Part shown: positions 25,239 through 35,174 of the stretch, piece after piece | Layout: each line of letters opens with the position of its first letter | How positions within the stretch are numbered: the stretch's first letter is position 1 | Assembly: GCA_947034895.1 (NCBI GenBank) | Contig: OX344762.1 | Span: 73,154,981 to 73,218,980, forward strand | Reading direction: 5' to 3' | DNA: 64,000 bases | From: Rhytidiadelphus loreus | Taxonomy: Eukaryota > Streptophyta > Bryopsida > Hypnales > Hylocomiaceae | Notes under the pieces: generated by a model | What the model saw: the letters and a program-made list of their open reading frames with translations, nothing else | Told to the model about the DNA's origin: nothing | The model's database searches: none | Program-made: the position numbers and the translations under genes

Positions 25239-26147
25239 CCCCTAAAGGCCCGTTTGTCATGTTAGGGGACAATTTGGGTCCGGGTAGGTTCCTATGACTT
25301 GAATTTGTAGAGAATTTTTTTGGGATTTTTTGAGGTTGTGCGGTTCTGCGAGAGATTTGTGGATATATAATTTTTATTTCAATTGGTGACCGGGAGAAAA
25401 AGTTATGCCAAAAATAGAGTTCGGCAGGCAGCATAAAAAAGTCACAAAAAGTCAAAATAAATTTCTTAAATATTTTTTTCCAAATCTATGTTTTTTTGTC
25501 TACATTTGAAGCTTTGATTCATTCTATTTGGACTAATAATGAAAAAGTTATGGACAATCTCAGTTTTTCGGGCAATCTAAGCATCTTCTTGAAAAAATAA
25601 CTTTTAGGATTCATTTTTGAATGCAAATTTTAAAATTTTCAGAAAAAAATAGTTAGACAAGGTTGAATTTGCTTTCTAGAACAATCTCACTGTTGGAATT
25701 ATGGTATTTCAATTTTGTCTTAGAGCTATTATCGATTTAGTTATTCCTTCAATCTTGAACCTACTTCTACTTAATAATTTTTTAATGAGTAAAAATTTAG
25801 TGTTATTTTCTTGAATTTTTTTTCCTAGATTCCCAACTGAAGTATTCAACATATAAACTTAGAAAATCAAAATCAACAATACAAAAAATTTAAGTTAAAT
25901 AGGTTCAAAGCCCAAAAATCTAGTCAAGCAAGGTGCAAAAAAACTTGTTTTCTTCACTTTCAATGCAAATATCTTGCAATCTATTTGATCAAAGTTTCTG
26001 AAATTTCTTGTGTACATTCTCATACTAGTTTAGTATAAGATCCTATGGTTATATATGCAAAAAAAAAAAAAAAATTTATAGTTTTTTGCTCTTTGCAATA
26101 GAAGTGGCAGTTTTGAGTGTGTTTTTATGGAGAAAAGGCCTCAGGGC
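25239..26147. mobile_element. TTAA-flanked non-autonomous element X (909 bp)
   Basis: TTAA at 25235-25238 and 26148-26151. Left end CCCCTAAAGGCCCG, right end (inverted) GCCCTGAGGCC. AT-rich, no coding capacity. Length and ends resemble the element at 31956-32870. The ends match only imperfectly. Confidence 0.5.
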
Positions 26148-26151
26148 TTAA

Positions 26152-27129
26152 CCCCTCAAGGCCTAGGGCCTTTTTGGGTTTAAAAACATCATTGCTTTTG
26201 AAGTGATACAGTTCAAAATGTTAGTAAGGAATAAAAATCTCAACCATACAATCTTGTAGTGTACATGTTGTAGATGGCGTAAATCAAATTTGAAGTCATT
26301 TGACTGTGTAGATTGCAAGATTATAATGTTTTAGTGTAAAAAAAAGATGCTGAAATTTTCCTAGGAACACATTTGGAGGTGAAATTTGATTTCTAGACCT
26401 CCTCAAATGAAAAAAATTTAAACTACAAAGTGATTCAAAATCAACGTTCAAACACATTGGTGAAAAAAAAGCATAATTGAATTGACTCATTGTGTCTGCA
26501 AAATGGCTTTCAAATGTCAAAAAATAGCAAGAAAAGTTGCAAGAAAACACATCTAAAGCTAAACCTCCTTCTACTAAAATGCTTCTCAGTCACTCATAAC
26601 TTTATGGATTAAAATGAAATTTTAGCTACACAAACTAGACTAGTATGCGCAACTTTTCTTAAAACTTTTCTTGCAAACGGACACTATGAAGAAGAAACAA
26701 GCTGCGGAAGTTTGTTGTAGTCCAAAAATGTCGGAATTTTGAACTTCGAATTGCTCCCAAACCTTCAAAACAACTTGGATTGACATGAAATTTTTTCCAC
26801 AATAACTAGATTTAAAGGGGAACATAACCCAACAATTTTTTTTGAAAACAAACTTTGGATGAATGAAATACAAGTCCCCGAAGTTGCAGCCATCATTAGC
26901 AGTTTGGTGAACTCAACTTGAACGTCTGAATTTCGATTGGCTTACAAAAAATCAGTACATCTTGGATTGATCTGAAAATTTTACCACACAAACTAGAAAA
27001 GAGAGCGCAAATTTTCCAACAGTTTTCATTGAATTTGGACATTGGATGCAAAAGTTACAGCACTTTGAATTGGACTTGAAACTCGAAGAGGCCATTTTTA
27101 GGCCCCTTGGGCGTTGAGGGGTGAAGGGG
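26152..27129. mobile_element. TTAA-flanked non-autonomous element Y (978 bp)
   Basis: Shares the TTAA at 26148-26151 with element X and has another at 27130-27133. Left end CCCCTCAAGGCCTAGGGCC, right end (inverted) CCCCTTCACCCCTCAACG. No gene inside. Alternatively X and Y are one 1.9-kb element with an internal end-like sequence. Confidence 0.45.
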
Positions 27130-27244
27130 TTAATACAAAGAATAGAATAAAAGAGTGGAAGGAAGAAGAAAACCATTGAAAATTATCATTAGATTCACTG
27201 ATGTAATTATCCAAAATTCACAAACATATAAGAAATCTCAAAAT

Positions 27245-27752
27245 TCATATCCTCCAATCACTAGAATTGTTAGACGATGATGAGAGATAATGCATCTCAA
27301 CAACAGCCTCGTTGTCAATGAATCTACGAACTTGGGGATCAATTTGCCGCCGTGGTGATGCCAAACTTGGGGAGGACGCGGCCGCTTGAAGATCTGCAAC
27401 TTCAGCGTCCCATGGAACCATCACGTAGTCTTTCACCGGTGAGACAATCATTGCCCTCACTCTGAAAAATCAGAAATACAATTAGTATGATTATGTAAGT
27501 ATTGACAAGCAGAGTTCAATTGGCAAAATGAAAGAAATCCAAAGTTAACTCACTTACTCAATCGGTTCTTCTTCTTCAAAAAGCGGATTGGAGGGTCAAT
27601 ATCAATTGCAGACAACACAGACACAGATGTAGCCAAAATCGACCAAGGAGGCAAAGTCAGATACGGCTTCAACTTCACATCAAAGACTTCGGTGTCTTCC
27701 TCGAGGGCAACAATGTGGTAGCCAATTGCCTTGCATGCTTGCACAGAATTAC
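27245..27752 (-). pseudogene. methyltransferase-like gene fragment carried by the MULE
   Basis: Two exons, 27554-27752 and 27245-27461, join in phase (donor GTGAGT, acceptor TTTTTCAG). The first reads GNSVQACKAIGYHIVALEED then TEVFDVKLKPYL; this resembles the G-x-G-x-(x)-A...G-R-x-x-x-A-x-E-x-D segment of N6-adenine/N4-cytosine DNA methyltransferases. The catalytic DPPY-type motif is not seen. The tail is low-complexity (SSPSLASPRRQ, YLSSSSNNSSD). A partial second copy of the first exon's head lies at 27817-27862. The product may be a captured host fragment or an accessory ORF of this MULE family; the assignment is tentative. Confidence 0.45.
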
Positions 27753-27904
27753 CTAAATTCAACAAGAAATTGAGTAAGTTAAAAGCCCCATTTCGACAAA
27801 AGTGAAATTATTGAATGTGGCGGCCAATTGCCTTACATGTTTGCAAAGTATTATCTAAATCAGGGTTTTCATATCGGACAGAATCTTACTGTTCACGGAC
27901 GAAT

Positions 27905-28088
27905 CTGCATTGACTGGCTGCAAACTTTGGAGGCCAATAAGTTTTGGAGAAATTGTCCAAATCGGGAATGTGAGATGTTTTTCGGCATCTACAGTTTTCT
28001 GTAGATGCCGAAAAACATCTCACATTCCCGATTTGGACAATTTCTCCAAAACTTATTGGCCTCCAAAGTTTGTAGCCAGTCAATGCAG
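27905..28088. repeat. near-perfect 90-bp hairpin with TTTT loop
   Basis: Arms 27905-27994 and 27999-28088 are reverse complements with only about one mismatch; the loop is 27995-27998. Centre reads CATCTACAGTTTTCTGTAGATG. A transcript would fold into a long perfect duplex. Confidence 0.95.
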
Positions 28089-28215
28089 CGGCACTCCGAA
28101 AGCCCAGCCGACATCAGCGGCGTTTTTTGGGCCCGCTCGTTGTTCCCCCAGCAGCCCTCCAAAACCATGGCCAATGTCGGCTTCATCTTTTGGGGGGCGC
28201 TCTCTCCAGCAATTG
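28086..28215. repeat. direct repeat, copy 1 (partner 28805-28935)
   Basis: About 130 bp with 'gccgacatc', 'gttgttcccccagca' and 'tgtcggcttcatcttttgg', repeated at 28805-28935 with scattered changes. GC-rich against its surroundings. Confidence 0.85.
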
Positions 28216-28274
28216 CCGGCATTTTACAACAAATTATTTTTGCCCTAACTCTGAGCATCTGGTTTAGGTGATGC

Positions 28275-28780
28275 GATGGAAGATACTGTCCGTCAAAGTG
28301 ACGCAGAAGTGGAGGAGCAGGAGTCTTCACAGCCGGAAATTGCCGGATCAGGTTTCTAAATTTCCCATTTTGGTGCTGTTTTTGATGTTTTCCTCCATTT
28401 GTTGGCATTGACTGGAGTTGTTTTGATGTTGGTGAACTTGACATTGACCGGAGTTCTTTTGTTGTTGGTGAACTTGACAAAGGTGTTGAAGGAGAGCATG
28501 ATAGCAATGTTGGCCGGCCCATGGATTTGGATTATAATAGTACAACAGAGATGTCTGCGGAAGAATTGGAAAAGGAGATGGATGCCCAAATTGCAAAAGA
28601 GTCTGTGAATACAAATGTGGTGCTCGACTGGCTTCGTTTTAAGCCAAGGAACAAGTCCAAATTAAACATTCCACTCTACAGGATGAAGCCTTTGGCTGCG
28701 GTGCGACCCCATCTCCGGAACGACGTTATGGCTTTGGGATCGCATTTTATTAGCACAACGTCCGACGTCGGCAACGCCTT
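28275..28780 (+). other. short open frames of unknown product inside the MULE
   Basis: A first piece starts METDT-like (MEDTVRQSDAEVEEQESSQP). A second, about 28470-28770, reads EMSAEELEKEMDAQIAKES then VVLDWLRFKPRNKSKLNIPL and AVRPHLRNDVMALGSHF. Composition looks protein-like, but no family is recognised. The frame then runs into the second direct repeat. Possibly exons of the same captured gene as 27245-27752 or an N-terminal accessory ORF. Confidence 0.3.
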
Positions 28781-28804
28781 TGTAGGGTTGCTGTCTGAAC
28801 GGCC

Positions 28805-28935
28805 AGCGGTGCTCCAAAAGCCCAACCGACATCGGCGTCGTTTTTTTGGGCCCGTTTGTTGTTCCCCCAGCAACCCTCCCAAACCATGGCCGATGTCGGC
28901 TTCATCTTTTGGAGGGGGGCTCTCTCCAGCAACTG
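28805..28935. repeat. direct repeat, copy 2
   Basis: Second copy of 28086-28215. It is followed at 28940-28979 by a small hairpin with 17-bp perfect arms (CTCCCAAAAGCAACGCC) and a 6-base loop. Confidence 0.85.
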
Positions 28936-29285
28936 CTAGCTCCCAAAAGCAACGCCAATGTCGGCGTTGCTTTTGGGAGACCGGAAACTACCCTAAATCC
29001 TATTCTTGTCCGAAATTAATCTTAACAAAACACTTAATTTCCGCTACGCAAAACACAATTAGTCATTGACTACTCTAAAAGGCTTGTCACAATGTACCTG
29101 CCATTGCTGCTGGTGTTTCCGCAAATCCTTCCTCGTGTCTGCTTCGATCCGAAGGGTCGCCTCCTGCGCACGCCGAATTCTTTGAGTCAAAAGGTCGACC
29201 GGGCGTTTCAACAAAACCCCAATGCCTCAAGCTATCTAACGCAGCTCATACACGTGCAAATTTTTTTGAATGCGAACATGACAAG

Positions 29286-32200
29286 ATAAACATGATGGAG
29301 ATGTCATATTTGAACTTCCACCTATGGGAAAGTACCCATCATCAAACAAGGCTAGGCGGTTGCATGGAATGGATAAAAAAGATGATGGACATGCATGGAC
29401 CCGAACAATGACGACGCACATCCAATCTGACTCTCACCTTACTTTCCGAACTTTGGCTTGTTTGGGATACCTCCGGTGTACAAACAATTCATATGAATAT
29501 TTAGACCGACGGTACCGACTGTCACCGTTGAATGAGACTGAGTGGAATGGTACCACCCAAGTGTCCCCCTTTGTTCCACACTCTGATCCTCCATTGCATT
29601 CTATAGTTGCATACTCAATCTGTTAAATTCCGCCGACATGCATTGGAAGTTGTCCTGCTAGGATCTACTACGTACATGGCTCCAATTTGATGACCCAAGC
29701 TTGCGTGCATCTCGGAATCCATAGCCATCCAGTGAAGAAGGGAAATTATAGAGACTCCTCCGCAAAACTCCGATCTCTTATTGGCAAGCAGGTAGAACGG
29801 ACTCCGTCGGCGACTAATTCTGCCATTGTCCTTGAGGCGAGTAAGGAGTACCTCGGCGAATTCCTTTTATGCGCAAAAGATACTCCCCATAAGATGTTGG
29901 CAGTGGACGAACTTGTTCCCATTTTGGACAAGTTCAAGCAAATGTCATCACCCAGTATTCGTAATGAGGTTACCACATTTCGATATCTGCGTCGTTTTGG
30001 GATAATGGACAGCATCACTAGGTTGCGGGGCTCCAGTACGTGGGCCTTCGTCCAAGAAAACCGTTTCCCTGGACAAGGTGCTGAGTCTGACAAAGTCTTC
30101 ATTTTCAAGATGGTGGAGCTGAGACCTGGGAGCGGGGTAGACTTGGTTAAGCGCATGCAACCAAGTGGAGACTTGGAGGATGCTTGGATGATGTTTGACC
30201 ATGTCAAACGCGTCAAGTCTTGGACCACTATGGCCTGCCACGTGTACGATTCTACATACTGCCATGTCATGACTATCATTGTTTGCGATATGCAATCCAA
30301 GGATGTAGCAGCACAACAGGTGTTCAGGAAAAATTTGAATGCAGTTTCCAGCAGGCATAATATTTCCAATCCAAATTTTAAAGGATTTATGGCCAACAGC
30401 GCCCAAACAAATTGGAATGCAGTGCGTATCGTCTATGGGAGTGGCGATCCATCTCTGCCTATGGTAAATCGGGAACGAACTTGCCTATTTCATTGGTCGC
30501 AATCCTTAGAGAAACACACCAAGGCAGATATCAAGGCGGACCTTTAGGAGCAACATCGGCGACTCTACAAACAATACAAGAATTTCACCTTCTTAGAAGA
30601 CGTGCAAAACAAATACTTAGCAATTTGGGCGTGGTGGTTATCTTCTGGAGCAGCCATTGAAGAGGCGCTACCGAGATTGGACCTATGGCTAGCTTTTTGG
30701 CACTTTAGATACCGTCAATGGGGCGAGTTCATGGAGCTGGTAAGTTTTATAATCACATTACAACAATTAGAAGTTCTATTTTCTAAACCACAACCAATAT
30801 TGACAGCGCTTATTGTTTATTCAAAATTCTTGATTTCGCCTGCCTAGTAGTACGGTGCCGATATTGGCCTTGCTTTTGATGCACAGCCAATATCAGCGAC
30901 ACCTCTTTTTAACACCCTAACCCTACCTGAAGCCAATGATGGGAGAGAGCCGACATTAGTGGTCTCTCCTCCGTGGATGCCTGTTGAGGTAGCTATTTGA
31001 GACCTACTTTAATCCTTTTTTTTTGGCTATTCATTCAAACATCTAACTTTAAATGCTGCCTCGTAGGATCTTTTGGAAGTTGAATTGGCTGAGATGCCAT
31101 CTTGTAATTTGGCGGAGTCTGTTCACAACAAGTGGCTGCAGCAATCTGGCAAAAAAGATAATGACCTTTATATTGACGCTGTAGATGACATGGTCCGGGC
31201 GTTTATGCAGGTTGTAGTCTACTACCAATTCCTCAAAGGTGAGAAAGCGAGGACAGGTCCTAGCAAGGAAGAACTCCGACTGCGTATTGCACATCGCACC
31301 ACTCAATGCTTTGGAAATGCTAAGGTCCTTCACACCGCCCTTGCTGACAAGCCAGGTGCTGACGATTTTTGCACACGCCAACCTCACCTTGAAGGTGAAG
31401 AAGTATTTGTTTCCACCAAACGAAAAGCAGATCTTCCACCAGCTTCAGAATTTGATTCGCACTGTCCAGACAAGATAAGTATATCTCGCCCACGTGTTAG
31501 GGCTCGTCAAATTGATCCAAAGATAGTTGACCTCACTGCAGAAGATTCGCCATCCGAACCCGATCATGTGCTAGAAGAATCGGAAGATCTTCCTCCCAAG
31601 ACACCTACAACTTCCGCTAGGGTGCACCACATAAAATTTGTTCAGGAAACTGTCTGCGATAAACACCAATGGCATATTGCAAGGCTGCCAAAGACATCTG
31701 CTAAAGCTTGTTTTGCGCTGCAAGTCAAGACGAAGAAGAAGTGCGTAGCCAAGATTGTGCAAGACAATCGCAGTACAGCTGCCCCTACTTATACTGGTCT
31801 CATGAACAATTATAAGAAGACTAGATTGGAGAGAATGCGGTTTTTCTTCTGCAATGATGACATCCATCGTTGTGTGGAGGGCACTAGTCAAAAATGGGTG
31901 GTTTCCAAACTGCCTATCCCGGATGTCTGGCTTATTATTATGGGCACAAACTTAACCCTTAAAGGACCGTCACTATACTTTCACCAAAAACGCTCCAAAA
32001 TTGTCATTTCTAGTACAAGTACCAAAATTTTGAAAAAAAACTTTTCTTGACATATCTAACCATAGGATCTTGTATTATATAGTATAAAAAACATGTGATA
32101 AAAATTTCAGACATTTCCACCGGGTGGATTGCAAGATATAAGCATTCAAATTAACTAAAATCATTTTTTTTACCCTACGAAAAGCAGGGCAGCTGCACTT

Positions 32201-33404
32201 CACAAGCTCACATTTATATGAAAAAATGACCTAAATGGTGGTGCTTCATTGGATTTGTTTTCTTAGACAAGTTAGCCACATGCTTGAAAAAATTCAGATC
32301 ATTTGGAATAGTACAACATATAGGAAAAAAATAGTAAGTAGGTAGTAGTAGAGAATGATTAAAAATATTAAATTATTTACAATTTAAATATGGAATTGAA
32401 AATTTCCAATCCCAATGGTCTAAATGTTGTAATAATGTATCTACATCCTATGATTTTATTTTTGTCCAAAAATATTGAAAATTGGGTAAGATAAAGGATT
32501 TCAAAGTTTATTTTAGAGTAGGAAATTCCGCAAACAAAAAATCCTCATAACTTTTGACTCACTAATCAAAATGGAATGATTCAAAGCTTTTTGTGTATAT
32601 AAAACTCTAGAAAATCAATTCCAAATTTTTGTTTCTAAAAAAAGTGATTTTTGTTATCTGCCCGAACTGCCCAGTTACGAAAAAAAGTAACATATTAGGC
32701 TATAACTTTTGACTCATATTTCCAAATGTCATGAAATTTGGTGCATATGAAAGATCTTCCTTGCCCCCACATTCTATTAAAATTTCAGCCTCAAATATGA
32801 AAATCCTTACTCATAGGTACTTGCCCAAAATTTCTATACAACGAAAAAACACAATTTGGTCCTTTAGGGGTTAAGCAGGAAAGAGATTCTCTCTCTAGAA
32901 AATGCCGGGTTCTCTCTTGCTGAGCGCGTCCAATTGTCTCCACGACAACTCTTCAATGACGGAATATCCGTGAATCTGGACGATTATCCTCCACCCCCTA
33001 ACCCTGTGGATCACCCCACAAAGAGGTATGGTAAGAATATTAGAAGAAATCCTTCTGCTCCGACTACCAAACATCATAATAGCTGTGCCTTTGCTCTATT
33101 AGTTGTTGGAAAGATCTGCTCAATTCCGATGGTACCTCCTCCAGCTTTGGGCTGCATTGTGACATTTGAGTCTAGAAGCATATCTAAGGTTTCTAAATAC
33201 TTGTTGACGATTGGCCAATTCCCGAACTGTGACTGCCAATTTTTCAAGGATATGTCTGACAAGTCACTCAGCAAGCGCGGTGCATGGACGTATTGTAAGC
33301 ACATCTACTTCATCTTCAACATAGTATGTAGCCTAGATCCGGAGGTTGATATATTCATTCACGCTCCTAGTTTCAGCTGGAATGAGATTAAAAGAGTTCT
33401 TTAA
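29286..33404 (+). pseudogene. MULE transposase (DDE + SWIM zinc finger), disabled
   Basis: One frame runs 29287-30739, intron 30740-31066 (GTAAG...CGTAG), 31067-31955, then 32875-33404 after skipping a TTAA element. An N-terminal Cys-rich part (TLACLGYLRC) leads to ACHVYDSTYCHVMTIIVCD (first acidic residue, codon 30248-30250), then GFMANSAQTNWNAV (second acidic position, here Asn at 30395-30397), RTCLFHW (C-x-x-H), LAESVHNKW (Glu candidate) and a C-terminal CxC...CxH SWIM finger (NCDCQFFKD...TYCKHIYFI). This order is MULE-like. In-frame stops: TAA 29624-29626 and TAG 30545-30547; a frameshift near 29285 separates a likely upstream part. It cannot work as is. Confidence 0.75.
31956..32870. mobile_element. 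TTAA-flanked non-autonomous element inside transposase (915 bp)
   Basis: TTAA at 31952-31955 and 32871-32874. Ends CCCTTAAAGGACC and (inverted) CCCCTAAAGGACC, 12 of 13 matching. No coding capacity. Removing the element with one TTAA joins ...MGTNL to SRKEILSLENAGFSLAER in frame, which sets both borders exactly. TTAA targets and ends beginning CCC are the piggyBac pattern. Confidence 0.85.
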
Positions 33405-34331
33405 ATTCTGCTCTTAAAGTATTATGGAGCGTAATTATTGTTCGTACTATTAAGACATTATTTTTCACTAATACCAAAACGATGGTGAGACTAAAAGGGC
33501 CACCATCAAAGCTTGTACATGGTCATGTTGGTGCCTAAATCAATTGTCCAATTTTTGTTTGCATAGCTCAGTTTTTGTTCAACTGCCACTAACTCACCCC
33601 AATCCTTAGTCCCCGCCTCCTTCCTATTCTCTACCTTAAACCTAAACCCAAGTATATCTCCCTCCAACAGATCTGAAAACCTCATACCAACCCCCCTTAT
33701 TGTTTGCAAATTTTTTCCTAAATTAAACAACATCCTTTTCCTGGTTTCAATATCCGTCTCTTTCTCCCACCCTAAACCCACTCCTTAATTGTTCCTCCAA
33801 TTAACCCTTAACTTCTCCACTTCCAATCTTTGTCTCCAAAGAAAACGTCTACATAACCCTCGCTTATTTCCTTTGCTTTCCCTATCTAATGCCTTGACCC
33901 TCTTTAATCTAACCTTGGGCCCCCATCTCTCAAATTATGTAAATCCTCCATACCAATTGTCCCTCTCTTGAACTCTCTTACTCCCTCTTTCCCTCTCTAG
34001 AACTCTCTCGAACACCTCTCTTGCAAAGAAATCTCTTTCGTCCCTCACAATATCCACCATTTCTTGTTTCCATGGCGCTTACATTCACAACCACAAAAAA
34101 TATATATTTTAATCATTCATATCCCTAGACTCCACGGTTATAGACCCTTCATCTTGAAACTTGCATCTTTCCTCGACATTAAAATACATATTTGGCCACC
34201 TTACACTTTTTATGCAAAAAAAATTTGCAAAATATTCTATGGTCATAGGTCCATCATTAATACTAATTTAAGAATTCCTCCTTCTAAAAAAACCCTAAAC
34301 TTTCACTTCATTGGCCGTTTCAAGAAATTAT
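33405..34331. other. right non-coding part of the MULE
   Basis: Pyrimidine-rich in 33780-34050, with repeated 'ctctctt' and 'aactctct' runs. No gene recognised. Confidence 0.6.
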
Positions 34332-34413
34332 CAAACTTTTTGCGTTCTACGCTCGCGACCCTACGCTCACCGCTCACCGCTCACCGCTCTACGCACGCAA
34401 AATAGCATCGTCC
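34332..34413 (-). repeat. right terminal inverted repeat of the MULE
   Basis: Inverted, it begins GGACGATGCTATTTTGC and continues GCGTAGAGCGGTGAGCGGTG. Here the GAGCGGT 7-mer occurs three times. Followed by the right CGTTTTCTC duplication at 34414-34422. Confidence 0.88.
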
Positions 34414-34946
34414 CGTTTTCTCAGCTATTGGCTGCATGCGCCATGCGGGTATCATACTATGAAAACCACTAGGTAGGTCGCACAAGATCTTGGAGATCAC
34501 TGCCTGATCATTGAAGGTGGTGTCTCCACGGGAGGCCAACTGCTGGACGATCGTATCAAGCTTGCTAATATAATCAGCGATACTCTCTCCTTGCAACATT
34601 GTACATTTATAAAAGTCTTGTTGAAGCGAATGAATATTATCAGAAGTATTTTGCTCATGGAACAACTTGAGTTTATCCCAAATTTGTTTGGATGTGACAC
34701 AACTAGTGATGTTCTTGAGTCACTCTCGTCTATGGCTGAGCAAAGGAGACTGACTGCTTGATTATCTCGCTTTCTCCAAAAAGCTACTACATCATTTGTT
34801 GCAGTATTGAGAGGTTTAGGCTCAGTGCCATCAACAACTTCCATGAGCTCCTTTCCTAAAAGAATCGCTTTCATCTGAAATTACCATATGTGGAAATTCA
34901 TTCCCTTAAAGCGGGTAATGCTACCGATCTCACGGCTGTCAGCCAT
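34414..34946 (-). pseudogene. Copia A gag N-terminal part, disabled
   Basis: Starts MADSREIGSITRFKGMNFHI. An in-frame TAA follows at 34881-34883, then MKAILLGKELMEVVDGTEPK and a frameshift near 34727 (also in Copia B at about 35255), then HEQNTSDNIHSLQQDFYKC and ILCDLPSGFHSM, typical of Copia gag (UBN2-like). It ends at the MULE border. Confidence 0.8.
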
Positions 34947-35049
34947 GTTTGGAAAGAATCACTATTCAAGAAATAACGACACAAGTGTTTACAAGGTTTG
35001 TGGGCCCATAACCTTTGATATCTTACCGTTAATGAAAAATAACAAAACT

Positions 35050-35174
35050 TACATGCATGATGAGCCCAATAGTTCAATAATGATGTTAGTTATACATGAT
35101 GTTAGTTGAACTATTATATCAATCATCAATAACATTATGAGTGTTTTCTTGTAACTAACAAGGGATCATCTAAC
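35050..35174. other. spacer between the inverted Copia copies
   Basis: AT-rich; 'gatgttagttatacatgatg' also occurs at about 41710-41735, on the other side of Copia B. It may belong to the junction that formed the inverted pair. Confidence 0.5.

Larger units (their letters stand above)
24499..34413 (+). mobile_element. 9.9-kb Mutator-like element inside Copia A
   Basis: Bounded by about 80-bp terminal inverted repeats and a 9-bp target duplication (24490-24498 and 34414-34422), the size typical of Mutator. Copia B keeps the intact target. It carries, left to right, two adjacent TTAA elements, a minus-strand methyltransferase-like fragment, a 90-bp hairpin, a direct repeat pair, short open frames, and a plus-strand transposase gene with MULE-type DDE and SWIM zinc-finger features, itself hit by a third TTAA element. 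As it stands it cannot make a full transposase. Confidence 0.85.
20493..35049 (-). mobile_element. Copia element A, split by a MULE
   Basis: Read on the minus strand from high to low coordinates: LTR remnant and leader (34947-35049), gag start (34414-34946), then the MULE insertion, then gag end/protease/integrase/RT/RNase H (20909-24489), polypurine tract (AGTGGGAG, 20868-20875), LTR 20508-20867, and unexpectedly a primer-binding site (20493-20504) beyond that LTR. The 9 bp CGTTTTCTC stand on both sides of the MULE, and joining across them gives the uninterrupted sequence of Copia B. Confidence 0.85.
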
